A program made the translations under genes and the position numbers. DNA of 16,680 bases from Cellvibrionaceae bacterium (lineage in GTDB: Bacteria; Pseudomonadota; Gammaproteobacteria; Pseudomonadales; Cellvibrionaceae), in assembly GCA_030597965.1 (NCBI GenBank), contig JAUVQU010000029.1:1-16680 (forward strand), written 5' to 3'. The notes under the pieces were generated by a model. That model had not been told where the DNA came from, ran no database searches, and saw only the letters and a program-made list of their open reading frames with translations. Positions 6,610 to 13,418 of this stretch are shown in pieces (within the stretch, counting starts at the first letter, position 1; each line of letters starts with the position of its first letter).

Positions 6610-7971
6610 ATGCCCAGCATCCACACCGTTGAATTAGATTACATTCAACAAACACAGCGTTACTTTGAGGCTATCCGTGATATGGATTGGCCGATTTGGC
6701 TCGACAGTGGTAAACCAAAACAGGATCGCGGGCGCTTCGATATTCTGTCAGCCTCACCCATGATTAAACTGGTGGGCTCGGGCAATGATTTCACCATCAC
6801 CAGGAATAAAGAACAGCAGTTTATTGAGGACCCATGGCTGTATATCAACTCAGAACTCCAGCAATACGCCTCGCCAACATTTTCAAGCCACCTACCCTTT
6901 ACTGGGGGCTGGCTCGGTAGTTTTGGTTACGACCTCGGACGAGAAATTGAGCACCTCGAGAATCGAATGACCGATGACTGCCCACTGCCTGAATTACAAC
7001 TGGGGTTTTATGACTGGGCGATAATTCAAGATCATCACGCCAAAACCAGCCACCTAGTTGGACGCGATAAAGAGGTTCTTAAACAACTGAATCAGAAATT
7101 ACAGTGTGCACTGAATGCAGAATCACCCCAATTAACACCCTTTAAAACGGATGTTTTCAACAGTAATACGCCAGAAGCTACTTACCTGACCAAGGTAGCA
7201 GCCATTCAAGACTACATTGACGCTGGAGACTGCTATCAAGTCAACTTTGCGCAGCGTTTCACCGCCACAACACAAGGCGACCCCTACTCAGGCTATCTGG
7301 CATTACGCAATGCCATGCCGGCACAGTTCTCCTGTTACTTTGAAACAGACTGCGGCGCCATTTTAAGCTTATCGCCAGAACGCTTTTTAAGTGTGAGTGG
7401 GCACGATGTGCTGACCCAGCCCATCAAAGGCACTGCACCGCGCCATGTCGATCCGCAGCGCGATCAAGAACTCGCACAAACCTTAATTGCCAGCAAGAAA
7501 GACCGCGCCGAAAATTTGATGATTGTTGACCTGCTACGCAATGACTTGAGCAAAGTCAGCGCATCTTACAGCGTTAAAGTGCCTAAGCTCTTTGAGCTAG
7601 AGAGCTACAGCAATGTGCACCATTTAGTCAGCAGCGTCACCAGTCATTTGGCCGAAGATAAAACCTGTACCGATCTACTCAAAGCCTGCTTCCCGGGGGG
7701 GTCGATCACCGGCGCCCCCAAAGTGAGGTCTATGGAGATTATCGAAGAGTCAGAGCATGCCAGACGCAATATCTACTGTGGCAGCATTGGCTATCTCAGT
7801 ACCAACGGCAATATGGATACCAGTATCGCTATTCGCACCTTGGTCTGCAGTAATAACATCGCCTACTGCTGGGGCGGCGGCGGCGTAGTAGCGGATTCAA
7901 ATCCTCGATCGGAATACCAGGAGAGCCTTAACAAAGTTAAGTTATTGATGGATACACTGACTCACAAATAG
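6610..7971 (+). CDS. pabB: Aminodeoxychorismate synthase component I
   Basis: This encodes 453 residues, matching the normal PabB length. With a PabA glutaminase it converts chorismate to 4-amino-4-deoxychorismate, the precursor of p-aminobenzoate and folate. The chorismate-binding domain shows DYIDAGDCYQVNFAQRF (201-217), LSLSPERFL (252-260), PIKGTAPR (271-278), AENLMIVDLLRNDL (300-313) and CFPGGSITGAPKVRSM (360-375). The lysine in PIKGT (Lys273) is the PabB signature that separates it from TrpE, which has PIAGT. No amidotransferase gene is in the window, so PabA must come from elsewhere, as is common. It lies 69 bp after ppsR on the same strand and might be read through from it. Only a weak ribosome-binding site precedes the ATG. 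It is followed by a repeat locus. Confidence 0.96.
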   Translation: MPSIHTVELDYIQQTQRYFEAIRDMDWPIWLDSGKPKQDRGRFDILSASPMIKLVGSGNDFTITRNKEQQFIEDPWLYINSELQQYASPTFSSHLPFTGGWLGSFGYDLGREIEHLENRMTDDCPLPELQLGFYDWAIIQDHHAKTSHLVGRDKEVLKQLNQKLQCALNAESPQLTPFKTDVFNSNTPEATYLTKVAAIQDYIDAGDCYQVNFAQRFTATTQGDPYSGYLALRNAMPAQFSCYFETDCGAILSLSPERFLSVSGHDVLTQPIKGTAPRHVDPQRDQELAQTLIASKKDRAENLMIVDLLRNDLSKVSASYSVKVPKLFELESYSNVHHLVSSVTSHLAEDKTCTDLLKACFPGGSITGAPKVRSMEIIEESEHARRNIYCGSIGYLSTNGNMDTSIAIRTLVCSNNIAYCWGGGGVVADSNPRSEYQESLNKVKLLMDTLTHK

Positions 7972-7984
7972 CTCGACAAGCATC

Positions 7985-8002
7985 TTCGCCAGCAGGGTTG
8001 GC
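7985..8002 (-). repeat. Truncated REP-like element, locus 2
   Basis: Read on the - strand this 18-bp segment matches 902-919 of the first repeat cluster with a single mismatch (17 of 18), covering the GCCAGC-loop-GCTGGC hairpin and the GAA tail. The GTAGGA foot is missing, because the tandem array begins at the same base. It is 14 bp after the pabB stop. It looks like a REP element truncated or overwritten by the array. Confidence 0.7.
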
Positions 8003-8136
8003 AAGGTGAATTTCTGCGAAGCAGGAAGAGAGGGTGCCCTGAGGTACAAGGTGAATTTCTGCGAAGCAGGAAGAGAGGGTGCCCTGGGGTACAAGGTGAA
8101 TTTCTGCGAAGCAGAAAGAGAAGGCACTCTGGGGGG
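8002..8136. repeat. Tandem array, three copies of a 45-bp unit
   Basis: Units begin at 8002, 8047 and 8092, each starting CAAGGTGAATTTCTGCGAAG. Copies 1 and 2 are nearly identical; copy 3 has several changes toward its 3' end. Each unit contains a small hairpin, CTGC-GAA-GCAG; in copy 3 it extends to TTTCTGC-GAA-GCAGAAA, seven perfect pairs. No spacers separate the units, so this is a minisatellite and not CRISPR. The unit is a multiple of three, so open frames run through the array on both strands, but no coding signals support them. It lies between the convergent ends of pabB and thrH. Confidence 0.9.
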
Positions 8137-8206
8137 CTCCTACAATATTCACTTCCATACTGTAGGAGCCCCCTTAAAAGGGCCTATTTTTGGTGCCTTG
8201 CAAGCG
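8132..8206. repeat. Inverted repeat and 46-bp dispersed element, locus 2
   Basis: GGGGGCTCCTACA (8132-8144) and TGTAGGAGCCCCC (8161-8173) form a perfect 13-bp inverted repeat around a 16-base loop. The right arm is the beginning of a 46-bp element (8161-8206) that matches the reverse complement of 832-877 at about 41 of 46 positions. It contains a second, nested palindrome region, CCCTTAAAAGGG. The outer GTAGGAGC feet resemble REP heads. No run of U follows on either strand, so it is not a classical terminator. It may still shape or protect the 3' ends of both pabB and thrH transcripts. It ends 10 bp before the thrH stop. Confidence 0.88.
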
Positions 8207-8215
8207 GACAAATAA

Positions 8216-8833
8216 TTAAAGCGTTAAGTCACGAATACTCGCTTTGAGGAACTCTTTTTTGAGGTCTTCGTATTCATGTACCGCTGGGAACTGCGGGAAT
8301 TCCTCAATCACGTTTTGTGGTGCTTTGAACAAAATTCCTGCATCAGCTTCGGCCAACATGGTGGTGTCATTATAAGAATCACCCGCCGCAATGGTGCGGT
8401 AGTAGATGGACTTAAACGCCACAATACACTGACGCTTAGGGTTAGCCTGACGAATATTATAGCCAGTGACCTTACCGCCCGCATCAACATCCAGGTTGTG
8501 ACACAGCAGTGTTGGGTAACCCAACTGTTTCATCAGTGGACCAGCAAATTCATAGAAGGTGTCAGAAAGAATGATCACCTGAAAACGCTCACGTAACCAA
8601 TCAACAAACTCACGCGCACCCGGTAATGGACTTAAGGTGGCGATTACTTCTTGGATTTCGTTGATACCCAAACCGTGCTTATCCAGTTCACCCAGACGCA
8701 TGGTCATTAATTCATCGTAATCGGCAATATCACGCGTTGTGGCTTTGAGTGCCTCAATACCGGTTTTCTCTGCAAATTCGATCCAGATCTCTGGAATCAA
8801 GACCCCTTCAAGGTCTAAGCACGCTAGCTCCAT
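8216..8833 (-). CDS. thrH: ThrH, bifunctional phosphoserine phosphatase/homoserine phosphotransferase
   Basis: This encodes 205 residues and is very close to the Pseudomonas aeruginosa ThrH sequence as I remember it. HAD-superfamily motifs are MELACLDLEGVL (Asp7 nucleophile, with Glu9 in place of the second Asp as is usual for ThrH), ILSDTFYEF (motif II) and AAGDSYNDTTML (motif IV). The enzyme removes phosphate from phosphoserine and can transfer it to homoserine, linking serine and threonine synthesis in the cytoplasm. The ATG at 8833 is well supported by AGGAGAG five bases upstream. It is convergent with pabB and divergent from cysH, the same company it keeps in Pseudomonas. Nothing in the sequence is abnormal. 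Confidence 0.96.
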   Translation of the reverse strand: MELACLDLEGVLIPEIWIEFAEKTGIEALKATTRDIADYDELMTMRLGELDKHGLGINEIQEVIATLSPLPGAREFVDWLRERFQVIILSDTFYEFAGPLMKQLGYPTLLCHNLDVDAGGKVTGYNIRQANPKRQCIVAFKSIYYRTIAAGDSYNDTTMLAEADAGILFKAPQNVIEEFPQFPAVHEYEDLKKEFLKASIRDLTL

Positions 8834-9274
8834 AATACTCTCCTAAATATTTATCGACCTTTGCATGAAAGCCGTTTCACTCCCACGCTTGGTTAAAGCT
8901 GTTTTAATCAGCGGCGAATTTACCTGTTTATGCCTCAATCGGCAATGAGCCACCCCATCTAAACCAAAAATAGATACAAGCCCTTTAAATCAAAACCTAT
9001 AAATAACTTTAATATATCAATATAACTATATGTTTATATTGATAATATATTTATATCTGGCTTTATAGTAAGGCTTTTTCGACAACAGCCAGACACCCTA
9101 TAAAAAAACAGACATAACACCAAACGGAAAGCATCAACCGCGCCACACCCCCTTAAAACTTTTAGTTATAAGATTTTAACATCGTATTATTTTTAACTTC
9201 TTTGTCTCTCTGGTATTCTTCGCGCCCTCAAAAGCATTAATACAACAGATAACCAGCGTGACAAGAGACACAGC
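8834..9274. promoter_or_regulatory. 441-bp AT-rich divergent spacer between thrH and cysH
   Basis: No gene is visible here. The most striking item is an AT-only-like dyad: ATCAATATAA (9016-9025) and TTATATTGAT (9034-9043), perfect 10-bp arms around 8 bases, flanked by further AATAT/ATATATT symmetry. A second dyad has TCTGGCT (9056-9062) and AGCCAGA (9087-9093). Closer to cysH, GTTATAA-GA-TTTTAAC (9165-9180) is a 7-2-7 imperfect dyad with one mismatch, and TATTAT (9185-9190) could be a -10 box. CysB sites are convergent 7-bp half-sites with a short spacer, so the 9165-9180 dyad is a reasonable but unproven CysB site for cysH. Confidence 0.4.
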
Positions 9275-9994
9275 ATGACAGAAGCACTACTCAACACCGT
9301 CGATATCGACAAGCAACTGCAAGATGCGACACCACAAGAAATTTTGGCCTATGCGTTGGAGCAGTTCGATGAACTGAGCATTTCCTTTAGTGGTGCTGAA
9401 GATGTGGTATTAATCGATATGGCCACCAAAATTCGCCCCGATGTTGAAGTATTTTGTCTGGATACCGGTCGCTTGCACCCAGAAACCTACGCATTTATCG
9501 AAAAGGTTCGCGAGCATTACGAGCTGGAGATTGATGTGCTTAGCCCCGACGGCGAAGCTGTACGCAAGCTGGTGAAAGACAAAGGCCTGTACAGCTTCTA
9601 CGAAGACAATCATCAAGAATGCTGTGGTATCCGCAAGATATCACCATTGCGTAAGAAGCTACTTGAAGTGGATGCCTGGGTTACAGGTCAACGTAAAGAC
9701 CAAAGCCCCGGCACACGCGCCCAGATTCCAGTTATTCAGGAAGACAAAGCCTTTGCCCGTACAGGTGACACACTGACCAAGTTCAATCCACTGGCGAATT
9801 GGACCTCCGAGCAAGTATGGGACTATATTCGCAGCAATAATGTACCCTACAATGAATTGCATGATCGCGGCTTTCGCTCAATCGGCTGCGAGCCTTGCAC
9901 TCGCCCCACAACACCCGACCAGCACGAACGTGAAGGCCGCTGGTGGTGGGAAGAGGCAACCAAGAAAGAATGCGGTCTGCACAGAAACGATTAG
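9275..9994 (+). CDS. cysH: Adenylyl-sulfate (APS) reductase, thioredoxin-dependent, [4Fe-4S]
   Basis: This encodes 239 residues. It reduces activated sulfate (APS) to sulfite in assimilatory sulfur metabolism. The PAPS-reductase-family nucleotide site is SFSGAED (37-43), followed by CLDTGRLHPET (61-71) and VTGQRKDQSPGTR (136-148). Cluster ligands Cys116-Cys117 (ECCGIRK) and Cys205/Cys208 (GCEPC) are present. They mark the iron-sulfur APS-using class, not the clusterless PAPS reductase of E. coli. Cys233 in KKECGLH is the catalytic C-terminal cysteine that carries the S-sulfo intermediate resolved by thioredoxin. It is the first gene of a two-gene unit ending at the terminator at 10372-10410. 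The neighbouring cysB is the expected activator. Confidence 0.97.
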   Translation: MTEALLNTVDIDKQLQDATPQEILAYALEQFDELSISFSGAEDVVLIDMATKIRPDVEVFCLDTGRLHPETYAFIEKVREHYELEIDVLSPDGEAVRKLVKDKGLYSFYEDNHQECCGIRKISPLRKKLLEVDAWVTGQRKDQSPGTRAQIPVIQEDKAFARTGDTLTKFNPLANWTSEQVWDYIRSNNVPYNELHDRGFRSIGCEPCTRPTTPDQHEREGRWWWEEATKKECGLHRND

Positions 9995-10019
9995 TAAAAC
10001 AGCGATCAAGAAGTAAAAT

Positions 10020-10355
10020 ATGACCATCACCTACGTTAAAAAGATCAAAGCCGACGGCTCCGCCTGTAAAAAGTGTGGCGAAGTCAGCGCCAAGATGGAA
10101 GAAGCTGGGCATATGCAGTTTATCGACCACATTGCGATTGCCGACGAGCGGGACCCGGAAAGTGAAGGCATGCTGTTGGCGGCCAAACATGATGTTAATC
10201 GCGCGCCTTTCTTTATCGTTGAAGAAGAAGATAAAGAGCCTGAAATTCACACGGTTTACTTCAAGTTTGTTAAACAAGTATTAGCTGGTAAAACCAGTGA
10301 GCAGGATGAAATTAAAGAAATCATGAATGACAACCCTGATCTCGACTTCATCTAG
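10020..10355 (+). CDS. Small CXXC protein with predicted thioredoxin-like fold
   Basis: This encodes 111 residues. I recognise it only as a conserved hypothetical type. It has an early strand (ITYVKKIKAD), then C16-K-K-C19 at the head of a helix, a second strand (IDHIAIADERD), and RAPFFIVEE with Pro63 at the place of the thioredoxin-fold cis-proline. That order (strand, CXXC helix, strand, helix, cis-Pro strand) fits a glutaredoxin- or thioredoxin-like domain. The C-terminal third is acidic and charged. There is no signal peptide. The start follows AAGAAG, 25 bp after the cysH stop, and the strong terminator follows 16 bp after its stop, so it is very probably co-transcribed with cysH. A role as electron donor or chaperone for the APS reductase is inference. 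Confidence 0.85.
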   Translation: MTITYVKKIKADGSACKKCGEVSAKMEEAGHMQFIDHIAIADERDPESEGMLLAAKHDVNRAPFFIVEEEDKEPEIHTVYFKFVKQVLAGKTSEQDEIKEIMNDNPDLDFI

Positions 10356-10371
10356 CAGGCTTCTTAAACAT

Positions 10372-10410
10372 AAAAAGGCGAGCACTCAATAAAAGAGTGC
10401 TCGCCTTTTT
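10372..10410. terminator. Strong intrinsic terminator, probably bidirectional
   Basis: Perfect 16-bp inverted repeat: AAAAAGGCGAGCACTC (10372-10387), 7-base loop, GAGTGCTCGCCTTTTT (10395-10410). The GC core is 11 bp, flanked by A and T runs, so a U-tract follows the hairpin on either strand. It ends the cysH unit on + and lies 34 bp beyond the cysB stop on -, so it can serve both convergent transcripts. Confidence 0.95.
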
Positions 10411-10443
10411 TGTATCTAAGTATTGAACTCTATGTCGTCAGTA

Positions 10444-11418
10444 CTAATAGGTTGGTAACTTGATATGAGAGAACAGCTCATCAAGATCAGCTTTAGAGTG
10501 TCGAGTGTAAGCTTCACTGACAACCTCTCTGGTTAGATGCGGAGCAAACTGTTCAATAAAGTCGTACATATAGCCTCGCAAGAAGGTACCTCGTCTAAAG
10601 CCTATCTTGGTAGTGCTCGGCTGGAATAAATGACTGGCATCAAGCGCCACCAAGTCCTGATCTAATTTTTCATCGTATGCCATTTCGGCAATGATACCGA
10701 TACCCAAACCTAAACGTACGTAGGTCTTAATGACATCGGCATCCGCCGCAGTAAAAACAACCTTCGGTGCCAAGCCTCTCTCAATAAACGCCTCATCCAA
10801 TTTTGAGCGCCCAGTAAAACCAAATACATAAGTAACTATTGGATGCTTTGCAACGTCTTCTAACGTTAACCTGGGTATATGGCACAGCGGATGACCTTTC
10901 GGCACGATGATACAGCGATTCCAGCGATAGCAAGGCATCATCACCAGATCACCGAACAACTCCAGCGCTTCGGTAGCAATGGCAAAATCGACAGATCCAT
11001 CAGCGGCTAATTCGGATATCTGCATTGGCGTACCCTGATGCATGTGCAATGACACATCTGGATACTGCTTAATAAAATCTCCGATAACTCTTGGCAAAGC
11101 ATAACGCGCCTGGGTGTGCGTTGTAGCAATGGATAAGCTACCTTTCGTTTCATCACTGAATTCCTGCGCGACAGACTTGATACTTTCCACTTGGCGCAGT
11201 ATTTCACCGGCTGTTTTAAGGATCGCCTCACCAGCTGGGGTGATGTGTGTTAAATGTTTACCGCTGCGAGAAAACACCTCCACACCCAACTCATCTTCAA
11301 GAAGACGAATCTGCTTACTGATACCAGGCTGCGATGTGTACAGACTTTGTGCGGTCGCGGAAACATTGAGGTCGTGATGGGCGACCTCCCAAATGTACCG
11401 AAGCTGCTGTAACTTCAT
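10444..11418 (-). CDS. cysB: CysB, LysR-type master regulator of cysteine biosynthesis
   Basis: This encodes 324 residues, the same length as E. coli CysB. The N-terminal winged helix-turn-helix runs from MKLQQLRYIWEV through SATAQSLYTSQPGISKQIRLLEDELG (about 20-45). The effector domain keeps TTHTQARYALP (99-109), including Thr100, Thr102 and Gln103, which bind sulfate or N-acetylserine-type ligands. CysB activates sulfate-assimilation genes when acetylserine accumulates and usually represses itself. The start at 11418 is chosen because GGAG lies five bases upstream and the protein then begins at the family N-terminus. The frame continues 25 codons further upstream but that stretch is hydrophobic and unlike CysB. 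It is convergent with the cysH unit and divergent from a TSUP exporter gene. Confidence 0.97.
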   Translation of the reverse strand: MKLQQLRYIWEVAHHDLNVSATAQSLYTSQPGISKQIRLLEDELGVEVFSRSGKHLTHITPAGEAILKTAGEILRQVESIKSVAQEFSDETKGSLSIATTHTQARYALPRVIGDFIKQYPDVSLHMHQGTPMQISELAADGSVDFAIATEALELFGDLVMMPCYRWNRCIIVPKGHPLCHIPRLTLEDVAKHPIVTYVFGFTGRSKLDEAFIERGLAPKVVFTAADADVIKTYVRLGLGIGIIAEMAYDEKLDQDLVALDASHLFQPSTTKIGFRRGTFLRGYMYDFIEQFAPHLTREVVSEAYTRHSKADLDELFSHIKLPTY

Positions 11419-11606
11419 AAAAGCTCCGAAAATTACTACTGCGTTTTTAATTATAAAAATAGAACAAACTATTCTTTTAGAGAATAGATACAAATCGGTA
11501 TATTTACCAACCTTTAATACAAATAGACCTTAAGCCTTTATTTTTCCACTTTTAATCTTGAGTCTAGGCTCAATCTCAAACTACCTTAACGACAGAGTCA
11601 TCGCCC
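11419..11606. promoter_or_regulatory. cysB/TSUP divergent promoter region with LysR-like dyad
   Basis: CTATTCT (11469-11475) and AGAATAG (11481-11487) form a perfect 7-5-7 dyad 50 bp upstream of the cysB ATG. It contains a T-N11-A core (T11472, A11484), the general LysR-type binding pattern. A second small dyad, TTGAG (11558-11562) and CTCAA (11569-11573), lies 34 bp before the exporter ATG. Autoregulation by CysB at the first site is the simplest reading. Half-site sequence is not diagnostic, and no confident -10/-35 pair was assigned. Confidence 0.45.
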
Positions 11607-12386
11607 ATGGATTTCGTCTTTTACATCCTCGCCGGAGCCGCCGTTGGTTTTGCCATTGGCGTTACAGGTGTGGGTGGCGGATCATTAATGACGCCGATTC
11701 TGATTCTGTTTGGCTTCCCCTTTCATATCGCCATCGGTACCGACCTGCTCTACGCCGCGATCACCAAAACAGGCGGAGTGTTCGCCCACCAAAAACGGCG
11801 GACGATCAACTGGCGAATTGCACGCCTGCTGGCACTTGGCAGCATCCCCGCGGCGCTCCTGACAACCTATCTATTGGGCAATGTGTTTGGTGACGCAAGT
11901 AATTACGAACATATACTCACCACAAGCCTGGGCATCATGCTCATCCTCACTGCCGCCGTATTATTTTTTAATGGTAAATCAAAAGAACCAAATTTCGACT
12001 CACTCGCACCAAGTTTCCTGCAGCGCAACAGCATGCCACTGACCGTGTTAATGGGACTGTTTTTAGGGGTTTTTGTGAGTTTAAGCTCGGTGGGTGCCGG
12101 CGCCATTGGCACAGCCGTTCTGCTGATGCTCTACCCTCGCCTGCCTGCCATTGGTGTGGTGGGAACTGACATTGCCCACGCTGTACCCCTGACACTGATT
12201 GCCGGGCTGGGACATTTGATCTTTTTAGGAAATGTAGACTTTGTTCTTTTGGCCTGCCTGTTGGTCGGATCATTACCGGCAGTAAAATTTGGAACCAGGG
12301 TGGGCGCAAAGGTGCCAAATCATCTACTGCGCCCTATTCTCGCCACCATTCTGTTGTTGCTCGGTGTGAAATTCGCCCTGATTTAA
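11607..12386 (+). CDS. TauE/SafE (TSUP) family membrane transporter, probable sulfite/sulfonate exporter
   Basis: This encodes 259 residues, with about eight hydrophobic segments and a short hydrophilic middle (about 122-140). The two halves of the family repeat are visible: GVTGVGGGSLMTPIL with GTDLLYA (18-50) and SLSSVGAGAIGTAVLL with GTDIAHA (158-192). TSUP proteins move sulfite, sulfoacetate, taurine-related or other organosulfur anions across the inner membrane. Exact substrate cannot be read from sequence. Divergence from cysB and closeness to cysH suggest export of excess sulfite or related sulfur anions under CysB control, which is inference. The ATG has only a weak ribosome-binding site. 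Transcription runs toward the 5'-nucleotidase gene, with 64 bp between the stops and no visible hairpin terminator. Confidence 0.9.
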   Translation: MDFVFYILAGAAVGFAIGVTGVGGGSLMTPILILFGFPFHIAIGTDLLYAAITKTGGVFAHQKRRTINWRIARLLALGSIPAALLTTYLLGNVFGDASNYEHILTTSLGIMLILTAAVLFFNGKSKEPNFDSLAPSFLQRNSMPLTVLMGLFLGVFVSLSSVGAGAIGTAVLLMLYPRLPAIGVVGTDIAHAVPLTLIAGLGHLIFLGNVDFVLLACLLVGSLPAVKFGTRVGAKVPNHLLRPILATILLLLGVKFALI

Positions 12387-12450
12387 ATGTAACTATTCAA
12401 ATATATTGAAAAGATACGTCTAAATTTACACTTATCGAGGGTGACCTAGT

Positions 12451-13368
12451 CTAAACACTTTTATCTGGCTTTGGCTCATTGGCTATACCATGAGGAACAT
12501 GGCCAGTGGCGACATGTTCACTGGCCGAATCACAGTGGGTTGTCTGGTCATCGAAAAATACATCCGCACCGTAGGCCTTAAGAAAAACCCCCTTCTCCAG
12601 ACCACCCAGAAACAATGACTCATCGATCCTGACATCCCACGCTCTAAGTGTGCGAATAACCCGTTCATGGGCCGGTGCAGAACGCGCTGTCACCAACGCA
12701 GTACGTATAGGGCCATCATCTCCCAAGTCGTGCTGCAATCCCTGTAAAGCTCTTAGAAAATCTTTAAAAGGCCCGCCGGGCAAGGGCTTCTTGGCTGCCG
12801 CCTTCTCGTGCTCAGTAAATGCTCCAAGCCCTTCGCTTTTATAAATACGTTCGGCCTCATCAGAAAAAAGCACGGCATCGCCATCAAAGGCAAAACGGAT
12901 CTCTTCTCGATCATCAATATTGGGTGCCGATGACATTAACGTGGCGGCCGCGACACCATTACCCAATGCGCTACGGACGTCACTCGCGTCCGTTGAAAGG
13001 AACAGGTGGCAACCAAATGCAGAAACGTATTGATAAGGGCTATTGCCGCCGCAGAATGCCGCACGAGAGATACCTAAGCCATAGTGTTCAATAGAGTTAA
13101 ATACCCGTAGGCCCGTATCAGCACTGTTGCGGGACAACAGAATCACCTCAACCCTCGGCTCACCACCAAGAATATCGTTAAGGCTCAACAGTTTTTTGAC
13201 GAATGAAAAAGCACCACCGGGTTTTAGCACATCATTTTCATGCTCAACCTGATAGCGGCTAAAGGCATCCAGCCCCTGATTCTCATAAATATCGTGGCTG
13301 TCGCTGAGATCAAACAGCGCCCGTGATGAAATAGAAACCACCAACTTATCGCCGAAACCTTTAGGCAT
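12451..13368 (-). CDS. Cytosolic 5'-nucleotidase, cN-I (NT5C1)-like
   Basis: This encodes 305 residues. It closely resembles vertebrate cytosolic 5'-nucleotidase I as I remember it: AVSSRALF-like N-terminus (here VSISSRALFD, 11-20), YQVEHEND (39-46), CGGNSPYQYVSAF (106-118), FAFDGDAVLFSDEAERIY (159-176), VTARSAPAHERVI (226-238), FFDDQ (271-275) and ATGHVPHG (287-294). The catalytic HAD pair is Asp162 and Asp164. Such enzymes hydrolyse AMP and other nucleoside monophosphates. The two halves of the protein are recognisably similar, but the N-terminal half has S-S-R where the C-terminal half has D-G-D. The ATG at 13368 follows GGGAG by five bases. It is 50 bp downstream of qorA on the same strand, so possibly co-transcribed. 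Confidence 0.88.
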   Translation of the reverse strand: MPKGFGDKLVVSISSRALFDLSDSHDIYENQGLDAFSRYQVEHENDVLKPGGAFSFVKKLLSLNDILGGEPRVEVILLSRNSADTGLRVFNSIEHYGLGISRAAFCGGNSPYQYVSAFGCHLFLSTDASDVRSALGNGVAAATLMSSAPNIDDREEIRFAFDGDAVLFSDEAERIYKSEGLGAFTEHEKAAAKKPLPGGPFKDFLRALQGLQHDLGDDGPIRTALVTARSAPAHERVIRTLRAWDVRIDESLFLGGLEKGVFLKAYGADVFFDDQTTHCDSASEHVATGHVPHGIANEPKPDKSV

Positions 13369-13418
13369 TGGAACTCCCAGTAATAAATATATTATCTAAG
13401 CGTGAAATCAAATCACCC

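Noticed and set aside
8002..8136. CRISPR array
   Set aside because: The three 45-bp units are directly contiguous with no unique spacers, and there are no cas genes in the window.
8132..8173. Intrinsic terminator
   Set aside because: The 13-bp stem is strong, but the loop is 16 bases and no U-tract follows on either strand. It is better explained as REP-type repeat arms.
7937..8215. Open frames on both strands through the 45-bp array, encoding 15-residue repeats
   Set aside because: The unit length is a multiple of three, so any stop-free unit gives repeated peptides. The frames overlap the pabB end or have no start signals, and the DNA is explained by repeats.
9783..10277. A 164-codon open frame antisense to cysH and the CXXC gene
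   Set aside because: Composition is unlike a real protein family, it covers two well-supported genes on the other strand, and it begins inside the CXXC gene with no promoter or ribosome-binding site.
11419..11493. N-terminal extension of CysB by 25 residues
   Set aside because: The extension is hydrophobic and absent from CysB relatives, and the ATG at 11418 has a well-placed GGAG. The extension would also cover the probable operator.
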